Below are positions 1 to 8,300 of a stretch of 14,508 nucleotides of DNA, one piece after another. Source of the DNA: CAZWDO01 sp964632485 [NCBI: uncultured bacterium] (GTDB lineage Bacteria; JAGOEH01); assembly GCA_964632485.1 (NCBI GenBank), contig CAZWDO010000030.1, forward strand, positions 20,747 to 35,254. Reading direction: 5' to 3'. How positions within the stretch are numbered: the first letter of the stretch is position 1; every line of letters begins with the position of its first letter. The notes under the pieces were generated by a model. That model saw only the letters and a list, made by a program, of their open reading frames with translations. It did not search any database and was not told the DNA's origin. The position numbers and the translations under genes are program-made.

Positions 1-334
1 GTTTATACATGGGTTCCGCTTCTTCGTAGCGGCCTTGATCGCAATATAGTAAAGCCAAATTATTCAAACTCAATGCCATAAACGAAGGATACTGATTTAT
101 TGATTTCTCAGAAATTTGTAACGCCCATTTATAGATTGATTCTGCCTCTATATATTTATTTTGATCAGTATACATATTTGCCACACTATTTAGACTTTCA
201 ATTACATCAAAAATTTTCCCTTGAACTAATAGTTCTTCAACTTTCTCTCTGTATAAATCCCGACATTCATCTTGAGCTATTACATTAATACTGAAGCTCA
301 AAACAATCAAGATTGTAATTAATATTGATTTCAT
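1..334 (-). CDS. Secreted tetratricopeptide-repeat protein, N-terminal part (runs off window)
   Basis: The frame is open from an ATG at 334 to the window edge, giving 111 visible residues. The first 20 residues form a signal peptide: Lys at position 3, then a hydrophobic core rich in Ile/Leu/Val, ending NVIA before QD. From about residue 45 there are TPR helices, including IEAESIYKWALQI and then ALSLNNLALLYCDQGRY with EEAEPMYK, which is the kinesin-light-chain TPR pattern. The start is well placed behind AAGGAAGAG. It lies 104 bp after the stop of the truncated metallo-hydrolase on the same strand, so co-transcription is possible. TPR proteins are protein-interaction scaffolds; the partner and any C-terminal domain lie outside the window. 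The assignment to an exported TPR protein is firm; the function is unknown. Confidence 0.85.
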   Translation of the reverse strand, partial: MKSILITILIVLSFSINVIAQDECRDLYREKVEELLVQGKIFDVIESLNSVANMYTDQNKYIEAESIYKWALQISEKSINQYPSFMALSLNNLALLYCDQGRYEEAEPMYK

Positions 335-438
335 AATCTCTTCCTTTTAAAATGTTGATTTCGCACACATATTAAAAAAGTACATACTATCCATATCCAA
401 TAATATAATAATTACTCTCGCAATTCTGGCATTCATAC

Positions 439-897
439 TTATTCTATTCTCAAGACACACTTGACGGCGACACATTGAATTTGTGCATCGCCGAACGGAA
501 TCGTGTCGTTCCATTGAATCGAATCCCGGATTGTTGAAACGGCATTCCGGTATCGAGTGTAAATCTGGCTGGCGGGAGGCATCCAATCGCCCCGGTCGAT
601 CACGTTAGAATAATGAACATAGGGCATCAATCGGTCGATATTCCCGATATGGTCATTATCGTAATGCGTTGTCAATACATAATCGAGAGTATCGATATTC
701 AGCCGGTTCAAAAGCTGAAGGATGGTGTCCCGAGCGGCATTCGTATATCCGGCATTGATCAGCATGGCGTAGGTATCGGCCTGAATCAGGATGGCATCGC
801 CCTGGTCTACATTGATGGCGTGGATCGTGAGATTCTGGGCGTAAAGCGAAAATGAACCGACACCAAACATCATCAGAATTAATATGCCCCGGAACAT
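439..897 (-). CDS. Truncated ComEC-like metallo-beta-lactamase-fold secreted protein
   Basis: A 152-residue protein with a signal peptide (residues 1-20, ending SLYAQ). The N-terminal half of a ComEC/Rec2-type metallo-beta-lactamase domain follows: INVDQGDAILIQ at 28-39, LINAG at 46-50 (family usually LIDAG) and the metal-binding segment THYDNDHIG at 77-85, which has Asp in the second His position as many secreted ComEC-like hydrolases do. The frame then stops shortly after CVAV, where relatives continue for roughly another 150 residues carrying the remaining metal ligands. Nothing resembling that half is found between 438 and the next gene. The ribosome binding site AAAGGATGG before the ATG is good, so it may be translated, but it is probably a non-catalytic remnant. 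It is the first gene after the group II intron on this strand. Confidence 0.75.
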   Translation of the reverse strand: MFRGILILMMFGVGSFSLYAQNLTIHAINVDQGDAILIQADTYAMLINAGYTNAARDTILQLLNRLNIDTLDYVLTTHYDNDHIGNIDRLMPYVHYSNVIDRGDWMPPASQIYTRYRNAVSTIRDSIQWNDTIPFGDAQIQCVAVKCVLRIE

Positions 898-951
898 AAA
901 ACCATCCTTTCAATCACGGCTTCGTAATATCGATTCCATAATATTCGATTC

Positions 952-969
952 GGGGAGCTGCCGCTCCCC
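952..969. terminator. GC-rich hairpin, possible end of the FISUMP transcript
   Basis: A perfect 7-bp stem (GGGGAGC/GCTCCCC) with a 4-nt loop lies between the intron 3' end and the metallo-hydrolase start. Read on the minus strand it sits about 57 bases beyond the intron and has no good T-tract (GAATCGAATATT follows). It may be an attenuator or a weak terminator of the FISUMP message. A simple structural repeat is equally possible. Confidence 0.35.
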
Positions 970-1026
970 AAACCTCTCGCTTAAAAATTCAAATAGACAA
1001 ATTGATAAATAGTCAAATAATCGCCA

Positions 1027-1099
1027 GTCGAGTAGGCAAAGGCATTTCAGCCTAAGCCTCTCACAGAACCGTACGTGATAGTCTCCCATCATACGGCTC
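1027..1099 (-). ncRNA. Group II intron domains V and VI
   Basis: Domain V is the 34-nt hairpin at 1066-1099. On the minus strand it begins GAGCCGTATG, has the tip GGAGAC and ends CACGTACGGTTC; the AGC near its start is the catalytic triad. Domain VI follows as GAG/GGC/GGC paired with GCC/GCC/CTC around a TGAAAT loop. An unpaired A opposite position 1033, six bases before the proposed 3' splice site, is the candidate branch point. This pair is diagnostic of group II introns. Confidence 0.93.
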
Positions 1100-1111
1100 T
1101 TCCAGACAAAC

Positions 1112-2362
1112 TCAGCCAGTAAAGCCATAACTCCAATGCACAAATGTATCCGGATAATATTTTACCATGCGTTTCATCCATCTATACGATTTTGAATAGG
1201 TCTTCAACTTGTACTTGTTTCTTGCCCATTTCGCTATCCTGATGTTTAACAACCGAAATACTCTTTGCAGTTCTGATATCCGATGCTTTCCATAATAATT
1301 TATCCAGCCTCGTATCTTCGCTGACAGGGCTTTTGCTATGTCCTGAAGACTATGCTTTACCCATCTCTGGATTGTTAATTCCCTGAGTTCTTTAAGTATC
1401 CGTTCTTCACTCTTCTTGCTTATTGCCGGTCGATAACCCCAGAACTTCTCTCCATCTGATTTTAAACATATCCTCGGTTTAAAGGTGTATCCAAGAAAAT
1501 CAAATGCCACTGGGATTCTCTTGTCCTCCTTGTAATACCTCGCTGTCCGATAGCAATATACTATCTTTGTCTTTTCCGGATGGACTTCTAATGAGTAATT
1601 TTTCAACCGCTGCTTCACTTTTTCCAATATGAAGTTCGATTGTTTTATACTCCGTGTGTGAATGACTATGTCATCCGCATACCGTTCAAATACTATCAGT
1701 GGCTGGGTCGTTGTTATCCATTGGTCAAAGGCTTCATCCAAATAAAGATTGGCTAACAACGGACTTATTACGCCTCCTTGTGGAGTGCCTTTTTCTCTCT
1801 TCTCCTTTGTGCCATTCCTTCTCTGTATCGGCGCTTTTAACCATCTCTCGCAATATAGCAATATGTGGCGCTTACTGGTGTACTTCCGCAATATCTTCAT
1901 CATCTGTTCATGGTTTATGTTGTCAAAGAATCCTTTGATATCTAAATCTACTACATACCACCTCTCCCAACTGTACTTCGCACATTGTTCCAACGCCTGA
2001 TGGGCGCTTTTTCCCGGGCGATAACCAAATGAACTGCCATGAAAGTAAGGTTCTACTCTCTGCTCTAATTCTTCTCTGATTACTTCCTGCGCGACTCTGT
2101 CTAAGATTGTTGGTATGCCCAATATCCTTTCTTTGCCGTTTCCTTTGGGGATGGTCACCTCTTTCACCGCTGGCGGATAATAACTGCCGCCGGCTAATCG
2201 ATTCCACAAAGGATACAAGTATTTGCGTGGATTCGTTGCTATTTCCTCCATCCCTATTTCATCTACTCCCCTCCCTTTTCCGCCTTGCTTTATCTTCTTC
2301 CACGCTTTCCATACCTGCGCTTTACTTACTGTCTGCGTTTTCGTATCTAACTCCTCAATCAT
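1112..2362 (-). CDS. ltrA: Group II intron-encoded reverse transcriptase/maturase
   Basis: A 416-residue intron-encoded protein that assists splicing and copies the intron RNA into DNA at new sites. The reverse transcriptase fingers and palm occupy about residues 40-295: SFGYRPGKSAHQAL at 111-124, VDLDIKGFFDNI at 138-149 with catalytic Asp141, GTPQGGVISPLLANLYLD at 192-209, and RYADD at 227-231 supplying the catalytic Asp pair. The maturase (X/thumb) domain is at about 345-385 (RGWINYYGKHRISELQRVF). The chain ends about 30 residues later, so there is no HNH endonuclease domain. It lies in intron domain IV, immediately before domain V. The start ATG follows AGAGG closely. All key motifs are intact, so the protein is probably active. 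Confidence 0.95.
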   Translation of the reverse strand: MIEELDTKTQTVSKAQVWKAWKKIKQGGKGRGVDEIGMEEIATNPRKYLYPLWNRLAGGSYYPPAVKEVTIPKGNGKERILGIPTILDRVAQEVIREELEQRVEPYFHGSSFGYRPGKSAHQALEQCAKYSWERWYVVDLDIKGFFDNINHEQMMKILRKYTSKRHILLYCERWLKAPIQRRNGTKEKREKGTPQGGVISPLLANLYLDEAFDQWITTTQPLIVFERYADDIVIHTRSIKQSNFILEKVKQRLKNYSLEVHPEKTKIVYCYRTARYYKEDKRIPVAFDFLGYTFKPRICLKSDGEKFWGYRPAISKKSEERILKELRELTIQRWVKHSLQDIAKALSAKIRGWINYYGKHRISELQRVFRLLNIRIAKWARNKYKLKTYSKSYRWMKRMVKYYPDTFVHWSYGFTG

Positions 2363-2635
2363 CCTCTGTTTAAGTTGTTGCTCTTGTTAAACACTGTCCG
2401 GTGAAGCCCTTCGCTCCATTCTCATTACAAGAACTTCTTCACTACTACGGCTTCATCCGCCACTCGCTAATGCCTCTCTACTTTTGACCTCACAGTTTCT
2501 CTGCTTGTGTCTTTTCGTTTTACATCATCAGCGAGCTTCCCCAGTTCCATATACAAGCCTTTATGCAATTCCTGCTGTCTTTATGCCGAGCGTCAACACA
2601 GTCAGTTTCTCTTCCAGGTCACTTCTGTGCTTTTC

Positions 2636-2659
2636 CCAAAATAGACTGAGTTATTTTGG
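2636..2659 (-). ncRNA. EBS1 stem-loop of the group II intron
   Basis: On the minus strand an 8-bp perfect stem (CCAAAATA/TATTTTGG) presents the loop ACTCAGTC. Its TCAGTC is the exact complement of the last six exon bases, GACTGA. Presenting EBS1 in a terminal loop of domain I is the expected arrangement, and this supports both the 5' splice site and the target-recognition rule. Confidence 0.85.
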
Positions 2660-2950
2660 TTTCTAACGCCGTCTATGTCAATTTCGACACCTCTGCGACA
2701 GTTCACTTGCGTTCAGCTCTTGCATAATTACCTGAAATGCTTCTTTCAGCATTCCTTTTCCCTGTCCGCTCAATACCTCTGTCTTTGGACAAAAGCACCG
2801 CAGGGCGGTTTGGCAGATTCTCCTGGTAACTCCTGCCGGTGGGTCAGTTCTGCAAACCCTTCTGTTTACAGTCCACTATCTTGTATTATAGTTCACACAT
2901 CTGATTTATTAGTAGTGTGCCTCTACTATCATTTGTGTTTCTGGGCGCAC

Positions 2951-4042
2951 TCAGTCCTTGACGCAACGAACAGAGAACCCGTACCGGTAGCCGTAAATGC
3001 TTAGAACGGCGTAGTGGCCATAGCTGGATAAATATAGATACCACGCATTGTAGTCAGGATATGGCGTTGCTGCCCAAAACCGAGCATAGCCAGAAATACC
3101 ATAGAAATAACCACCGTGGGTGCGGCAACCCCCTAACAGCGCATTGAATCCCGATGAGCCGCCATCAATCAGGGCGTTATAACGGTCTCTATTATTTGTC
3201 CCAACCGCATCCAGCAATTCCTGAAACTCTTCCTCGGTGGGTACATGGAAGCCTTCCGGAGCGATATTTCGAGAGTCCGTCACCGCGTACCAATTGTATA
3301 AATTTCCATACATCTGTGCATTGGCTTCACTATTATTATATGCGCACAATGCTCCGGTAGCCAAACCCTTCCAGTCAGCTTTATCTGTTACATTCGGGAT
3401 TGGATCGCCATTTCGATAATGTGTTACCTTTAAATTTTCAGCCATCCATAGCTGATTACCAATCATTACAACTGAGTACACATTACCATCAATATCAGTT
3501 ACCGTAGTTGGCCACGATTCTGTTGTAAAGATCATATCATCACTATTTGTCATACCGCCAGAATTAGTGGCTTTTACTCGGTAATGATACGTCGTGTTAT
3601 GCGTCAATCCCGATAAACCCACCGAAACCGCAACTTCATTCGCGCCATTGGCAACCGGGCTTTGGCTGGCATTGATCACCGTCCCGTATTCCGTCGTCAC
3701 CCCGTATTCGAATACTACTATTGTTATGCCACCATTGTTTGGATTGACCGTCCCGTTCAGGGTCGCATGCGTTTGGGTTATATTTGTCGCCGCCAGGGTC
3801 GATACCACCGGATACGATGCAAACTGGATGCTGTCAATATCGCCCGCATTATAATCCACAGTCGATAAATCGGTCTTATGTACTCGAATCGTGTTGGTCG
3901 TGGGATAGGTTACTTCAGTGAAATCATCGAAATAGTTAACAACCTTAGTCCCATCGGTTTTGAAAATCACTATCGATTTGGCCGCCAGAATGCCCAGCAT
4001 CGCCAATACCAACGCCATCAACCATATAAGGGTTCTACTCAT
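2951..4042 (-). CDS. Secreted Fn3-like plus FISUMP (Fibrobacter major paralogous) domain protein
   Basis: A 363-residue exported protein. The signal peptide is about residues 1-21 (hydrophobic LIWLMALVLAMLGILAA). A short beta-rich segment (about 24-76) precedes a fibronectin-type-III-like domain (about 79-175) containing THATLNGTVNPNNG and THNTTYHYRVKATNSGG. The FISUMP domain (TIGR02145 type, about 179-363) has its hallmarks: DIDGNVYSVVMIGNQLWMAE, NLKVTHYRNGDPIPN, GNLYNWYAV, GFHVPTEEEF, FNALLGGCR and the terminal GFSVRCVKD. FISUMP proteins are typically secreted or surface proteins present in many copies per genome; their biochemical role is not established. The ATG follows TCAGGAGGA, a strong site. 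The stop codon's last base is the final 5' exon base of the group II intron. The protein itself is intact. Confidence 0.92.
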   Translation of the reverse strand: MSRTLIWLMALVLAMLGILAAKSIVIFKTDGTKVVNYFDDFTEVTYPTTNTIRVHKTDLSTVDYNAGDIDSIQFASYPVVSTLAATNITQTHATLNGTVNPNNGGITIVVFEYGVTTEYGTVINASQSPVANGANEVAVSVGLSGLTHNTTYHYRVKATNSGGMTNSDDMIFTTESWPTTVTDIDGNVYSVVMIGNQLWMAENLKVTHYRNGDPIPNVTDKADWKGLATGALCAYNNSEANAQMYGNLYNWYAVTDSRNIAPEGFHVPTEEEFQELLDAVGTNNRDRYNALIDGGSSGFNALLGGCRTHGGYFYGISGYARFWAATPYPDYNAWYLYLSSYGHYAVLSIYGYRYGFSVRCVKD

Positions 4043-4392
4043 AAATCCTCCTGAAAAATGAAATGATGTTATTGTATAAAAATATCAAATACTCATTAGT
4101 ATTAATAGTATCAATTATAAATTGGATATAATACAAAAAAAATGTCGTAGTTTCCGCGTTTAACTCAAGATTCCCTGAATACCTCGCCGCCCCCATGCTT
4201 CCTCCCGTAAACCGTCCAAAGTCCACTACCGTTGGTCATTCACATTCCTTTCCCTTACGTTTTTCTCCACAGGCCACATTATTTTCATTATAATATTAGA
4301 ATTTCAAATTGTCAAGCAAAAAAAAGTATCTCAAAAAAAATGGCAGAGAGAGACATTTCATCCCCCCACCTATCCATTGCATCCCCTTTCTT
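4043..4392. other. Intergenic region upstream of the FISUMP gene
   Basis: About 350 bp with no convincing gene. The part next to the FISUMP start (4050-4140) is very AT-rich and probably contains its promoter on the minus strand. TTGATA-like and TATAAT-like words occur there but with unconvincing spacing, so no promoter is assigned. The part at 4140-4260 is more GC-rich and could be an unrecognised decayed sequence. Confidence 0.4.
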
Positions 4393-5150
4393 CTACGCCG
4401 CGACCCACAGCCATCTGAGTTCCGTAACCTTCGCCGGTTCATGGCGGGTGTCGATCTCGTAGCCCCAGTCCTCATCTCGAGCGCAATCCTACTCGAACAA
4501 TAACCGCACTACCTGACCCGGCGCCATCAGCTCCTTTACGATCTCCGGCAGCAGGGTTTGGGCGAAATGCCTGGCGTAATAATCATCCATCGTTATCCAG
4601 CCATCTTCATAAAGATAAAACAGGGCATGGCATTCCGCCCGATCGAATTTCATCCCGGGATCAAGCCGCCGCCTATAAATCCAGCATCCGATTCCACTTT
4701 TCCAGCTTCTCCGGCTGGTCCGCCAGGGTTTCTCCATTGCGTTTGTAAACCTCATGGCCGCGCAGGAAATAGAGCGCGCAGCGGTCGATAAACAAACGGA
4801 GTCGCGCCCAGATACCGTTGATGTTAAATTCCCCTTCCGCTAAGGCGATCAGATAAATGGAAAACTGAATATCATTGGTTACAGCCACCGTATCCGGTTT
4901 CATTTTGCCGGATTTAAAATCAACCAGAACTTTCTCGCCGGATTCGAGTTGACGTACCTGGTCAATGACGCCTTCATACATAATGCCGCCGATCTTCACC
5001 CGAAAGGGCGCTTCGGACAAAATCGCCGTACAGTTCCGGTTGTAGAGCTTATTCCGGTAATTGGCGATGATCTCATGGGCGTTGGCGGCATAATCTGAAA
5101 TTTCCTTGTCGCGGTCTTCCCATTTGACGGGTATCTGATGGTCGCGTCCC
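4393..5150 (-). pseudogene. Broken PD-(D/E)XK (RecB/Cas4-like) nuclease-family gene
   Basis: The first intact segment (about 5150 down to 4673) has the RecB-family nuclease core: GVIDQV, then VLVDFKSGK with the catalytic Asp and Lys, then QFSIY (QxxxY motif), followed by ALYFLRGHEVYKRNGETLAD. The frame stops after NRMLDL, and the sequence continues in another frame (RRRLDPGMKFDRAECHALF) to KELMAPGQVVRLLFE, stop at 4489. This indicates a frameshift near 4680. Beyond that stop the same frame stays protein-like (DEDWGYEIDTRHEPAKVTEL) to a second stop at 4393, so the first stop is probably a nonsense mutation. The 5' end is missing and abuts a plus-strand antirepressor-like fragment. Enzymes of this family cut DNA in repair or defence; this copy is surely inactive. 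Exact family membership is uncertain. Confidence 0.72.
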
Positions 5151-5156
5151 TGGTAT

Positions 5157-5300
5157 ATGGAAACTAATAATCTGGGTCTCGTTAAAGTCATAACTGAAAC
5201 GTTCGATGCCACGCCATGCACATTCTGGAAAGATCGATCCGAAGAGATTTACATTACGCGGGAAGAAATCGGCCGGGCATTGGGGCATATCCTAAGCTGA
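5157..5300 (+). pseudogene. Phage antirepressor (Bro-N/ORF6N-like) N-terminal fragment
   Basis: A 47-codon reading frame starts at ATG 5157. It translates to LVKVITETF, PCTFWKDRSEEIYITREE and IGRALGH before a stop. This matches the start of Bro-N/ORF6N-type phage antirepressors, whose pattern is a VxxxxF strand, a CxFyxn turn, an eiyMTreqiG segment and aLgY. In those proteins the domain continues past ALGY with dPrkaI; here it ends at GHILS, so only the first third remains. There is no ribosome binding site before the ATG. It abuts the oppositely oriented nuclease remnant, which points to recombination between two mobile or defence-type genes. Recognition is by motif only. Confidence 0.5.
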
Positions 5301-5355
5301 CACTCTATACTACTAAATCATTACTCTTCATATTCTATTATCTACCTATGCGGAA

Positions 5356-8300
5356 TTATAATTCAAATTCTATAATACTCTGGGTTCCATTTTTATTTAC
5401 AATATGATATGTACCTTTTTGCTGTTCAACAAGCATTTTAATGATAGTAAGGCCAAACCCGGGGGATTTATTTTCTACAATTCGTTCATTGATTCCAATA
5501 CCATTATCATTTACAATCAGTGTGATTTTATTTTCAATTTTTTCAATAGAGATAGATACTGAACCATTGCTGCGACCTTTAAACGCATATTTGAAAACAT
5601 TGGTCAGAAGCTCATTTATAATAATACCGATATGAACTATTGATTTTGCATTAAGATTAAAATCCATAATCTGTTTTTCAATTGCAACATTTTCACTTTC
5701 AGGAAATACGGCAACAATCGCATCAATAAGACTTTCGGTGTAGGCTTTAACGGAGACATCCTGATAATCTTTACCTATCAATAATTTGTCATAAAGGATT
5801 CGCAGGCCTTGAACTCGTGTAATCGCATTCTGAAGCGCGGAAATAGCCTCTGGATTGCGGATAGATTGCAATTGCATTGATAATAAGCTTTCAATAGAGA
5901 CGATATTGTTTTTAACACGATGGTGGACTTCTTTGAGGAGAGTTTCTTTTTCGATCAGTTGTTTCTCAATTTTTTTCTCCGATCGTTTGCGCTCGCTAAT
6001 GTCTATATAGGCTCCAATAGCGCCACGAACTCGACCGGTATCCTCATACAGCGGTACAGCGTTTCCCAAGGCATAAATCCGGTGGCCATCCGGGAGTTCA
6101 TAGGTCAACTCCTTATTTAGTACAGGTTGTCCGGTGGCGATCGCTTGCTGCATTGGAAGTTGATCCGCGCAGAGTTCCCGTCCAACGCTGTCTAAGTGTT
6201 TGATTTTGAAAGACAAATCTTTATCCACAACAGACTGTGATAGATTGGCGCCGGAGGGAACGCCAAACAGCTCGGTGACGGCTCGATTGCCAATGATATG
6301 ACGACATTCAGAATCAAGAGAAATCCAAGTCATTACCGGAAGGGCGTCAAGCAATGTGGAAAGCTCTTCATTTTTACGGCGCAGCGTCTCATCGGCTCGC
6401 TTTTGTTCTGTAATATCAATAAAACTTATGATTATTTCTGAAATTTCATCATCCTTGATTGTTGGAAATCCATTGACCATTAACCATATAACGTCGTTTA
6501 ACTTTCGACAGACGCCTATAATCTGATTTCTTATTGCTTTTTTACTATTGATAATCCGCATAACCGGATAATCATTGAGCGCTAATTTCGCATTGTCTTC
6601 ATTAATAAACTTCCAATATGGATCTATTGCCACTTTTCCATTCATCTGTTCTGTACTCAACCCTAATAATTCAGATGAACGAGTATTACACAAAATTATT
6701 GAAGTATCCTTGGCATGAACAACAACGCCTGCTTCGAGATTAGTTAATAATCTGCGATACCTCTCTTCGCTTTCTTCGGCTTTTTCTTTGGAAATTCTTA
6801 ATTTATCCTCCATTTTTTTTCTATCATTAATATCAATATGAACACCGACAGCCCGATTCGGTTTTCCAGATTCACCATTATAATAACTTTTCCCTTTTCC
6901 TAATATCCATTTGAAAGAACCGTCTTTACATTTCAGACGGAATTCAACTTCATAAGGTTTGCCAGCTTCAATACTATTCTGAACTATTGGCATAACAATA
7001 TTGGTGTCATCTTTGTGAATAAGCTTCATAAAGGTATCAAGATTCATCGGTAGTTCTTTGTCGAAGTATCCAAGCATGGTATAATAAGATGGGCTAAAAT
7101 ACGTATTATTAGTGATGAGATTCCAATCCCAAAATCCATGATCCCCTGCATCAATGGCCAGTTCCAAGCGGATTTTAGTTTCTTCAATTATTTCATTTAC
7201 TTTAAAAAGTTCATTATTCGTTTGATTTAGCTCTTCGTTAATTTGCGCGAATTCTTCATTTTGAGCTTCAAATTTTACACTTTTTTCCTGAAGTAAAATT
7301 TCAGCGCGCTTGCGCTCAGTAATATCGTGGTAATTTCCCAAAATCCCTTGTATATATTGATCGTGCAAAAGATTTATTACACTAATTTCTATCCATACAT
7401 ATTCTCCATCTTTACGCTTGTACAACAGTTCGGTTGTTCCGGTAGCGTTGGGTTCAGTTAAGATTACGCGAAAAAAATCCCAAGCATCTTCCAAACAGTT
7501 CGGGTGAAGATTATCCCAGACGCTTTTGCCAATAAGTTCTTCGGGTGTCCAACCGAACAATTTGGTAATATTCGGACTTTTATATTTTATTATTCCATTT
7601 GGGTCGATAATGACTATTACATCGCCAATATTTGAAACCATTGCATTTTTTATTGCTTCGCTCTTCCGTAGCGCTTGCTCTGCCTGCTTGCGTTCGGTGA
7701 TGTCGTCCTGCAAGCCCCATATTCGCAGCAACTCACCATCCTTTATCTCGCCGTAAAAGTTTTCGATCAGGAAAACAACGTTCCCATCTTTGTCCAGATC
7801 GCGAGTCTCCATTTTTTTCACGCTATTGCGCTCCGCGTCAAGCACGAACGATGCCCTGACGCCGTAATCCGGGGAAAAATCGGTAGCCGGCCTGCCAACC
7901 ATCTCTTCCGGCCGCAGGCCATACATGGATGAGAGCGCTTCGTTGACTTCCGACAAGACCGCCCGCTTGTTTATTGCTTCGATGAGCTCTTCCCGGGGAA
8001 GGGAGATGGGTACCGGGGGCGCTATATCGACGCGGTATATCCCCTCGCTGGAATGGGTCACCAGATCTCGGATACGCTCTTCGCTCTGACGCAGAGATTC
8101 TTCTTTCTTTTGCTCCTTTAACTTTGAATCAAATAGCTTTAAAGCCATTTTAATCGACGCATTAAGAACAACAATTCCGCTATTCTTTACGACATACCCA
8201 TACGATGTAATCTTTTCTGTCTTTTCCACCACCTCCGGTTCGGTATGAGATGACAAAAATACTATTGGAATATCTTTATGATTTAGTATTTTTTCGGCAG

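Larger units (their letters stand above)
1027..2950 (-). mobile_element. Complete group II intron (ribozyme plus maturase/RT), about 1.92 kb
   Basis: Both ends and the core are recognisable. The 5' end reads GTGCGCCCAG (first base opposite 2950), matching the GUGYG consensus. The 3' end reads CTACTCGAC, ending at about 1027 with the usual A-pyrimidine. Domain V (1066-1099) and domain VI lie just after the ORF. An EBS1 hairpin lies at intron nucleotides 300-307. IBS1 GACTGA (exon -6 to -1) pairs perfectly over 6 bp with EBS1 TCAGTC. IBS2 GTCAA (-12 to -8) pairs over 5 bp with TTGAC at 2677-2681, about 28 nt upstream of EBS1. The 34-nt domain V and the two-part EBS fit the IIA/IIB type better than IIC. 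The intron lies between the FISUMP stop codon and the next gene and looks intact and potentially mobile. The 3' boundary is certain to within a base or two. Confidence 0.93.

Noticed and set aside
347-586. 79-codon minus-strand frame overlapping the end of the metallo-hydrolase
   Set aside because: It runs in a different frame over coding sequence. Its protein does not resemble the missing C-terminal half of the hydrolase, so it is not a simple frameshifted continuation.
2590-2597. GTTGACGC on the minus strand as EBS2 (7-bp match to the exon)
   Set aside because: It lies 3' of EBS1, whereas EBS2 normally lies 5' of it; the 5-bp TTGAC at 2677-2681 is in the expected place and register.
1027-2950. 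Classifying the intron as group IIC (terminator-targeting)
   Set aside because: Domain V is 34 nt, EBS1 and a properly spaced EBS2 pair with the exon, and no hairpin precedes the insertion point; these fit IIA/IIB better. The exact ORF class was not assigned.
2484-3004. Plus-strand reading frames of 60-109 codons
   Set aside because: They lie antisense to the structured 5' region of the group II intron and have no coding character.
4035-4226. 63-codon minus-strand frame upstream of FISUMP
   Set aside because: Its second half is translated AT-rich promoter DNA, it overlaps the FISUMP start, and it has no ribosome binding site or family.
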